A stretch of 39,761 nucleotides of DNA from Deltaproteobacteria bacterium (lineage in GTDB: Bacteria; Myxococcota_A; Polyangia; Polyangiales; JADJMO01), in contig JALHOE010000070.1 in the NCBI GenBank assembly GCA_022843175.1, positions 1-39,761 of the forward strand. The letters are read 5' to 3'. Shown piece after piece: positions 35,167 to 39,761 of this stretch; the first letter of the stretch is position 1; every line of letters begins with the position of its first letter. A program made the position numbers and the translations under genes. Under the pieces are notes generated by a model that was not told the origin of the DNA, searched no databases, and worked only from the letters and a program-made list of their open reading frames with translations.

Positions 35167-35928
35167 ATGCCGCAGAAGTGGCCCGGTTATGTGTGGATCG
35201 TTCGGCACGGCGAGAGCGCGGGCAACGTCGCGCGCCACGCCGCGGAGGCCGCGAGGGCGTCACGGGTGGACATCGCCACCCGCGACTGCGACGTGACGCT
35301 GTCGGCGCTCGGCGAGCGCCAGGCCGACGCGCTCGGGTGCTGGTTCGCCAAGCTGAGCGCGGACCGACAACCCACGGTGATCCTCTCGTCGCCGTACGTC
35401 CGCGCGGTGGAGACCGCCGAGCGGATCCGCGCGCAGCTCGGCGAGTCCGCGCCGCAGCTCGTCACCGACGAGCGCCTCCGCGAGCGCGAGTTCGGCATCC
35501 TCGACCGGCTCACCAAGCACGGAATCGCGCAGCTGCACCCCGATCAAGCGGAGCTGCGGCAGCTGCTCGGCAAGTTCTATCACCGCCCCCCGGGCGGCGA
35601 GTCGTGGTGCGACATCATCCTGCGCCTCCGCTCGGTGATCGACAGCATGTCGATTGAGTACGCGGGCGAGCGCGTGTTGATCGTGTGCCACTCGGTGGTG
35701 GTGCACTGCTTCCGCTACCTGTTCGAGCGGATGACCGAAGAGGAGATCCTCGCTGTCGATCGCACCCACGAGGTCGCGAACTGCTCGGTCACCGCCTACG
35801 CCAACGATCCCGCGCGCGCGCCGCGCGGGGGCGAGATGGCGCTCGACACGTTCAACTTCTGTGCGCCGCTCGAGGAGGCCGGCGAGCGCGTCACCCTCGC
35901 CCCCGACCACCCGCTCAAGCCGCGGTGA
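35167..35928 (+). CDS. Histidine phosphatase (phosphoglycerate mutase-like)
   Basis: 253 residues from ATG 35167; the longer open frame from 35098 crosses the palindrome and adds unlikely residues. The RHG motif is VWIVRHGESAGN (His14 is phosphorylated in the reaction). Other parts are SSPYVRAVETAERIR, LREREFG (general acid Glu) and LIVCHSVVVHCF (second His). This is the branch 1 histidine-phosphatase fold. The specific substrate (sugar phosphate, nucleotide or protein) is not decided by the motifs. No signal peptide. Divergent from the MerR operon, with about 146 bp between. Confidence 0.92.
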   Translation: MPQKWPGYVWIVRHGESAGNVARHAAEAARASRVDIATRDCDVTLSALGERQADALGCWFAKLSADRQPTVILSSPYVRAVETAERIRAQLGESAPQLVTDERLREREFGILDRLTKHGIAQLHPDQAELRQLLGKFYHRPPGGESWCDIILRLRSVIDSMSIEYAGERVLIVCHSVVVHCFRYLFERMTEEEILAVDRTHEVANCSVTAYANDPARAPRGGEMALDTFNFCAPLEEAGERVTLAPDHPLKPR

Positions 35929-35940
35929 TTGGTGTTTCTG

Positions 35941-35964
35941 CCCGTGCCCGTGCCCGTGCTCGTG
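35941..35964. repeat. Hexanucleotide microsatellite (CCCGTG)4
   Basis: Three exact CCCGTG units and one CTCGTG follow one another in the 58-bp gap between the convergent histidine-phosphatase and enoyl-CoA hydratase stops. It is non-coding and may affect the transcript ends; it is a likely site of slippage. Confidence 0.85.
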
Positions 35965-35986
35965 CCCGGACTGACTGCCAGTAGAT

Positions 35987-36784
35987 CTAACGAGCCTTGA
36001 ACTGCGGGGTGCGCTTGCCGATGTACGCGGCGAGGCCCTCGCGGGCGTCGTCGGAGCCGAAGAGCTCGGCCTGCAGCTCGCGCTCGAACGCGAGGCCGTA
36101 CTCGAGCGGCAGCTCGGCGCCCGTTTGCACCGCGCGCTTGATGCGGCCGACGGCGAAGGACGGCTTGTTGGGCGGGGTGAACTGCTTGGCGTAGTCCTGC
36201 ACCTTGGCGAGGAACTGCTCGCGCGACTCGGCGTCCCACGCGTAGTTGAGCAGGCCGGCGTCGAGCGCCTCGCCGGCTTCGAACGTGGTGCCCTCGACCA
36301 TCAGCTGGATCGCGCGCGGCTTGCCGATCAGGCGCGCGAGGCGCTGGGTGCCGCCGGTGCCGGGGAGCACGCCGAGGTTCACCTCCGGGAGGCCGAGCTT
36401 GCCGGCGCCGCGCCGGGCGATGCGGAGATCGCAGGCCATCGCGATCTCGAGGCCGCCGCCGACGCAGTGGCCGTTGATCGCGGCGATGACCAGCTTCGGC
36501 GTTTGCTCGAGGCGCGAGATGGTCTCGTTGGCGTGGAGGCAGAAGTAGTATTTATAGGTCTCGTCGACCTCGGACAGCATCCGGATGTTGGCGCCGGCGC
36601 AGAAGAACTTCTCGCCGTGACCGGTGACGACGAGGACGTGGACGTCGTTGTCGAAGCGAGCCTCGAGGATCGCCGCGTCGAGGTCCTTCATCATCTCGTG
36701 CGTGTACGCGTTCATCGGCGGATCGTTGAGCGCGATGGTCGCGACGCCTTCGGACACGCTGTAGTCGACGAGATGGGTCGCCAT
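35987..36784 (-). CDS. Enoyl-CoA hydratase/isomerase
   Basis: 265 residues of the crotonase superfamily. The oxyanion hole and catalytic elements are all there: FCAGANIRML, GHCVGGGLEIAMACDLRIA with Glu113, and LGLPEVNLGVLPGTGGTQRL with Glu134, the two acidic residues used for syn hydration of trans-2-enoyl-CoA. The end RTPQFKAR is typical. It should act in fatty-acid or amino-acid beta-oxidation, alone or with unlinked dehydrogenases. TATCGT lies 8 nt before the ATG on the minus strand, and the VOC gene ends 16 nt upstream, so both read-through and own transcription are possible. Confidence 0.95.
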   Translation of the reverse strand: MATHLVDYSVSEGVATIALNDPPMNAYTHEMMKDLDAAILEARFDNDVHVLVVTGHGEKFFCAGANIRMLSEVDETYKYYFCLHANETISRLEQTPKLVIAAINGHCVGGGLEIAMACDLRIARRGAGKLGLPEVNLGVLPGTGGTQRLARLIGKPRAIQLMVEGTTFEAGEALDAGLLNYAWDAESREQFLAKVQDYAKQFTPPNKPSFAVGRIKRAVQTGAELPLEYGLAFERELQAELFGSDDAREGLAAYIGKRTPQFKAR

Positions 36785-36798
36785 GGCGGGAGACGATA
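36785..36798 (-). promoter_or_regulatory. -10-like TATCGT before the enoyl-CoA hydratase gene
   Basis: TATCGT on the minus strand (36798-36793) is 8 nt before the ATG and would give a near-leaderless transcript. No Shine-Dalgarno is visible. Prediction only. Confidence 0.33.
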
Positions 36799-36800
36799 CC

Positions 36801-37154
36801 TCAGTCCGGGTAGTGGCTGAGAGCGATCAGGTTGCCGTCGGGGTCGCGAAAATAAAGTGTGTACGGGCTCTCGCGTTCCACCTCGACGCGCGCGCGCCAG
36901 CTCTCGCGCTCGGACTTGGGGATCCGGAGCGCCACGCAGTGGAGGCCCGGCGCCTCGTCGCTTCGCTTGGGGCCGCCGCGGGCGGCGCGCTCGATCGCCA
37001 GGAAGGCCCCTCCACCCAGCGAAATCCAGGTGGAGCGGTGCTCGCCGCGTTCGTCCTCCCACCGCCGGAGCACGGAGAGACCGAGCACCCCGCAATAGAA
37101 CCGCTCGGCGCGCCCGAGATCCTCGACCACGACCGCCAGATGGTGGAGCTCCAC
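36801..37154 (-). CDS. VOC-family (glyoxalase/bleomycin-resistance) protein
   Basis: Start GTG 37154 gives VELHHLAVVVEDLGRAERFY, the classic VOC opening; the longer frame upstream is a shadow of the methyltransferase. The 117-residue product has GLHCVALRIPKSERE in the middle and PYTLYFRDPDGNLIALSHYP at the end. His4/5, His in GLHCVAL and a Glu/Asp near the end match the metal-site pattern of dioxygenase or glyoxalase types. Activity cannot be fixed. The methyltransferase stop is 13 nt upstream, so they form a unit. Confidence 0.86.
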   Translation of the reverse strand: MELHHLAVVVEDLGRAERFYCGVLGLSVLRRWEDERGEHRSTWISLGGGAFLAIERAARGGPKRSDEAPGLHCVALRIPKSERESWRARVEVERESPYTLYFRDPDGNLIALSHYPD

Positions 37155-37167
37155 CCCTGCGAGCAGA

Positions 37168-37860
37168 TCAGACCTTGCGCAGGCGCGCGAGCAGGATCCG
37201 ACCGAACGCTGGCGACCGGGGGAGCGGGTTGAGCCGCCAGGGGAGCCCGGGCAGCCATGCGCGCGAGTAGGCGAACGCCTCGACCTCGAACCCGGCGTCG
37301 CGGGCGTGGTGGGAGAGGAGCCAGGAGGGCAGGGGTGTGATGTGCCCCTGCACATGCTCGCTGTAGGGATCGCGCAGGCGCCACGGGTGGTTGAAGAACA
37401 GGTCCCATTGGCCGGCGGTCACGAACATCGCGCGCGACATCGCGCTGGTGATGTTCGGGGTGGACACGACGGCGACCCCGCGTGGGCGCAGCACGCGCGA
37501 CAGCTCGCGAAAGAAGCCGCGCGGGTTCTCGAGGTGCTCGAGGATCTCGACGGCCATCGCGATCTGGAATGCGCCGTCGTCGAAGGGCCACCGCTGGTTG
37601 AGGTCGGCGTCGATGAGCGGGACCTTGGCGCGGAACTGCTCGAGGTAGCGCTCGACGGCGACGACGTCGTGGCCGCGTTCGAGGAGCCGCTCGCTCAGGT
37701 CGCCGCGGCCGGCGGCGAGATCGAGGACGCGGCACGGTGGCGCGCCGGCGATGAGGTCGAGCGCGACGGTGTGGGTATCGGCGTAGGCGCGGGGGCCGCT
37801 GCGCGTCAGTCGCTGTTCGAGCCAGGCGACCGCGCGCGCGAAAGGAAGGGCGATGTCCAT
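37168..37860 (-). CDS. Class I SAM-dependent methyltransferase
   Basis: 230 residues from ATG 37860; GAGGGG lies 6 nt upstream and decides the start over the longer frame. SAM-binding motif I is VLDLAAGRGDLSERL, an acidic end of beta2 is VVAVERYLEQFR, motif III is FQIAMAVEILEHLENPRGFF and the post-motif is VLRPRGVAVVSTPN. This is the Methyltransf_11/UbiE-like type, with a C-terminal ~70-residue cap (EHVQGHITPLPSWLLSHHAR). Target unknown: small molecule, sugar or lipid are all possible. First gene of the unit with the VOC protein. Confidence 0.9.
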   Translation of the reverse strand: MDIALPFARAVAWLEQRLTRSGPRAYADTHTVALDLIAGAPPCRVLDLAAGRGDLSERLLERGHDVVAVERYLEQFRAKVPLIDADLNQRWPFDDGAFQIAMAVEILEHLENPRGFFRELSRVLRPRGVAVVSTPNITSAMSRAMFVTAGQWDLFFNHPWRLRDPYSEHVQGHITPLPSWLLSHHARDAGFEVEAFAYSRAWLPGLPWRLNPLPRSPAFGRILLARLRKV

Positions 37861-37973
37861 GCGAACCCCTCTTCGCAACGCGCATACCAGTGCGCGATCC
37901 GCGGCTTTGCGCCGCGATCGCGTGCGTGCACTGTGGCGATGCAGCATCACCGCAGCAAACGCGCGACACGTTG

Positions 37974-37988
37974 TAGGATGCGATCGCG
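37974..37988 (+). promoter_or_regulatory. -10-like TAGGAT before the CcmB-like gene
   Basis: TAGGAT (37974-37979) lies 9 nt before the ATG. The same GTAGGAT string precedes the phosphoesterase gene. No Shine-Dalgarno is visible. Confidence 0.35.
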
Positions 37989-38681
37989 ATGACCGAACGC
38001 TCGCCGAGCGCGTGGACGCAGGCGTGGCTCATCGCCCGGAAAGACCTGGCGATCGAGCGGCGCACCGGCGAGATCGTCGTCACCGGCGGCTTCTTCGGCG
38101 CGCTCCTCGCCATCCTCACCTCGGTCGCGTTCTACGAGGGACCGGCCGGGGCCCACCACCTCGCGCCGGGGGCGATCTGGATCGCGACCGCGTTCTCCGC
38201 CGTCCTCGCGCTCGGGCGCACCTGGCAGCGCGAACGCGAGGACGGCGCGCTCGACGCGCTCCTCGCCGGCCCGGTATCCCGACCGGCCGTCTTCTTCGGC
38301 AAGGCGATTGGGGTCGCCGTGTTCCTGGTGGCGATCGAGCTCGTCGTGGTGCCGCTCGTGTCGCTGATGCTGCACGTGAACCTGGGCGCGATCGTCGGCC
38401 CGCTCGCGCTGCTCCTCGGCCTCGCCACGGTCGGCGTCGCCGCGAGCGGCACGCTGTTCGGAGCGATGACGGTGCGCACCCGCGCGCGCGAGCTGATCCT
38501 CGCCGCGGTGCTGTTCCCGCTCCTGACGCCCACGCTCATCGTCGGCGTCGCAGCCACCCGCGACCTCATCGACGGCGCGACGGTCAGCGAGCTCGGCGAC
38601 TGGATCAAGCTCCTCGCGATGTTCGACTTCGTCTTCGTCGTCGGCGGCGCAGTGGTGTTCGGCCCGGTGATCGAAGCCTAG
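37989..38681 (+). CDS. ccmB: CcmB-like haem-exporter ABC permease
   Basis: 230 residues with six hydrophobic segments and the start AWLIARKDLAIERRTGEIVV, which is typical of CcmB (cytochrome c maturation): a cytoplasmic amphipathic start with RKDLxxExR, then helices. WQREREDGALDALLAGPVSR and LFPLLTPTLIVGV are also CcmB-like. CcmB is the membrane part of the CcmAB transporter that acts with CcmC and CcmE. No CcmA ATPase or CcmC lies within the window, so the partners must be elsewhere, or just downstream of the convergent E2 region. Its stop is in the stem of the hairpin at 38679-38704. Confidence 0.82.
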   Translation: MTERSPSAWTQAWLIARKDLAIERRTGEIVVTGGFFGALLAILTSVAFYEGPAGAHHLAPGAIWIATAFSAVLALGRTWQREREDGALDALLAGPVSRPAVFFGKAIGVAVFLVAIELVVVPLVSLMLHVNLGAIVGPLALLLGLATVGVAASGTLFGAMTVRTRARELILAAVLFPLLTPTLIVGVAATRDLIDGATVSELGDWIKLLAMFDFVFVVGGAVVFGPVIEA

Positions 38682-38704
38682 GCGCGCGCGTAAGCGAGCG
38701 CCTA
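38679..38704 (+). terminator. Hairpin at the end of the CcmB-like gene
   Basis: TAGGCGC (38679-38685) and GCGCCTA (38698-38704) form a perfect 7-bp stem enclosing CGC-GTAA-GCG with one G/A mismatch. The TAG stop is part of the stem. No T tract follows, so classical rho-independent termination is uncertain. The loop motif CGCGTAAGCG also occurs in the 21698-21717 hairpin. Confidence 0.5.
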
Positions 38705-38728
38705 AACGCCCACCCTCCGTCAAACGCG

Positions 38729-39761
38729 TTAAACCTCGAACTCGCCCTTCTCGAGGAGCTCGCGCACGCGCCAGAGGAAGCTGTTGGCGGCGACGCCGTC
38801 GACGATGCGATGGTCGTAGCTGAGCGCCATGTACATGACCGGGTGGATGGCGATCGTGTCGGCGCCGTCGGTCTCGACGACCACCACGCGCTTCTTGAGC
38901 TCGCCGATGCGGAGGATGCCGACGTTGGGCTGGTTGATGATCGCGCCGCCGAACAGGTTGCCCTTGAGGCCGGGGTTGGTGACGCTGAACGACGCGCCGG
39001 CGAGGTCGTCCGGGGTGAGCTTGCCGTCGCGCGCCTTCTTCGCGGCGTCGTCGATCGCCTGCGCGATGCCGCGCACGTTGAGGCCGTCGGCGCGCTTGAT
39101 CACCGGGACGACGAGGCCGTCCTTCGTGTCGACCGCGACGCCGAGGTTGATGTCGCGGAGGAGTACGTAAGCGTCGTCGAGCACGCGCGCGTTGAGCGAC
39201 GGGTTCTCCTTGAGCGCGATCGCCGTCGCGTGGACGATGAAGGCGAGGTAGGTGAGACCGACGCCCTCTTTCTTGTAGCGGTCCTTGTGCGCGTCGCGCA
39301 GGCGTGCCGTGAGCTGCATGTCGCACTCGGCGACCGTGACGACCTGCGGCGAGGTCTGCTTGGAATAGACCATGTGCGCCGCAGTGATGCGGCGACGGCG
39401 CGAGAACGGGATGAGCTGGTCGCCCGGCTTCTCGTTGTACGGCGGGACCTTGAAGGCGCCGAACCCGACGTTGGGGATCGGCGGGACGTAGACCTGCTTG
39501 CCCTCGGCGAGCGCGGCGTTGATCAGGTTCTGCAGCTCGGCGCTGTTGCCGCCGTTGGCGCGGGGCTGCGCGGGGGACTGCACGTCTTTGCGCTCGCGGA
39601 CCGAGGGCGGCGAGGGCGTGGCGCCGACGGCCGGCGGCTTCGGCGTGGTCTGCGGAGTGGCGGCGCGGAGCACGTCGTCGCGCGTGACGCGGCCGAATTC
39701 ACCGGAGCCGGCGACGGTGGCGGGATCGACGCCGACCTCGCGCGCGACCTCGCGGGTCTCG
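38729..39761 (-). CDS. 2-oxoacid dehydrogenase dihydrolipoamide acyltransferase (E2), C-terminal part
   Basis: The gene enters from the right edge; the lipoyl domain(s) are outside. Visible are the peripheral subunit-binding (E3-binding) domain (REVAREVGVDPATVAGSGEF, then GRVTRDDVLRAA), a Pro/Ala/Ser linker, an extra segment QVYVPPIPNVGFGAFKVPPY and the catalytic acyltransferase domain with the active site SYDHRIVDG (His and Asp) near the end. The domain begins PFSRRRRITAAHMVYSKQTS. It carries acyl groups from lipoamide to CoA in the pyruvate, 2-oxoglutarate or branched-chain complex; which one cannot be told without the neighbours. The first GTG in the visible part (39673) lies inside the subunit-binding domain and is not a start. 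Confidence 0.93.
   Translation of the reverse strand, partial: ETREVAREVGVDPATVAGSGEFGRVTRDDVLRAATPQTTPKPPAVGATPSPPSVRERKDVQSPAQPRANGGNSAELQNLINAALAEGKQVYVPPIPNVGFGAFKVPPYNEKPGDQLIPFSRRRRITAAHMVYSKQTSPQVVTVAECDMQLTARLRDAHKDRYKKEGVGLTYLAFIVHATAIALKENPSLNARVLDDAYVLLRDINLGVAVDTKDGLVVPVIKRADGLNVRGIAQAIDDAAKKARDGKLTPDDLAGASFSVTNPGLKGNLFGGAIINQPNVGILRIGELKKRVVVVETDGADTIAIHPVMYMALSYDHRIVDGVAANSFLWRVRELLEKGEFEV

Noticed and set aside
35987-36784. Possible loss of a catalytic Glu in the enoyl-CoA hydratase
   Set aside because: On alignment both catalytic positions (Glu113 in GLEIAMACD and Glu134 in LPEV) are present; the Gln in GKPRAIQLM is not an active-site residue.
39671-39673. GTG at 39673 as start of the E2 gene
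   Set aside because: The frame continues to the window edge and the upstream residues form the subunit-binding domain, so the gene is cut by the window.

Overview
This very GC-rich window has G/C at most third codon positions, so almost every gene has long open shadow frames on the other strand. It looks like a chromosomal segment of a myxobacterium (Myxococcota, probably a Polyangiales/Sandaracinaceae-type lineage). The reasons are three proteins ending in MYXO-CTERM-type sorting signals (Cys, hydrophobic stretch, Arg cluster), eight predicted lipoproteins, Asp/Thr/Gly-rich linkers, Cys-rich surface proteins and a hexanucleotide microsatellite. No rRNA, tRNA, CRISPR array, insertion sequence, phage or plasmid gene was seen. 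The lineage is inferred from protein style only.

Left part (1-8.8 kb): the end of a membrane-anchored discoidin-like protein; two large multi-pass GT-C/YfhO-like membrane proteins (652-2469 and 4361-6391); an MlaD/MCE lipid-transport protein with a small DUF6483-like partner; and a tightly coupled minus-strand cluster (8825 down to 4361): unknown protein, Pro/Glu-rich protein, aldo/keto reductase, GT-C membrane protein.

Surface-protein part (8.8-24.1 kb): a secreted protein; a Kelch/Cys-rich MYXO-CTERM lipoprotein followed 9 nt later by a MYXO-CTERM subtilase; NAD(P)HX repair enzyme Nnr with a lipoprotein carrying about six 40-residue Cys-rich repeats; a beta-propeller/phosphoesterase lipoprotein; a small DUF5678-like protein; a 260-bp intergenic stretch packed with inverted repeats; a SprT-like metalloprotease; and an FGE/SUMF1-fold lipoprotein without the expected catalytic cysteines.

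Right part (24.1-39.8 kb) mixes housekeeping and surface genes: a [2Fe-2S] protein plus Nudix hydrolase, SurE, a cold-shock protein, phosphatidylserine synthase PssA, a second Kelch/Cys-rich MYXO-CTERM lipoprotein (paralogue of the first), acetyl-CoA synthetase, a MerR-led run of three lipoproteins, a histidine phosphatase, enoyl-CoA hydratase, a VOC protein, a methyltransferase, a CcmB-like permease and the C-terminal part of a 2-oxoacid dehydrogenase E2.

The main candidates for something undescribed are: (i) the MerR / alpha-beta hydrolase / Cys-rich / beta-sandwich lipoprotein operon with palindromes in its promoter region; (ii) the paralogous Kelch proteins that seem to carry lipid-anchor signals at both ends, one coupled to a MYXO-CTERM subtilase; (iii) the structured intergenic element at 21675-21934; and (iv) a recurrent -10-like hexamer 6-9 nt before start codons, suggesting leaderless mRNAs.
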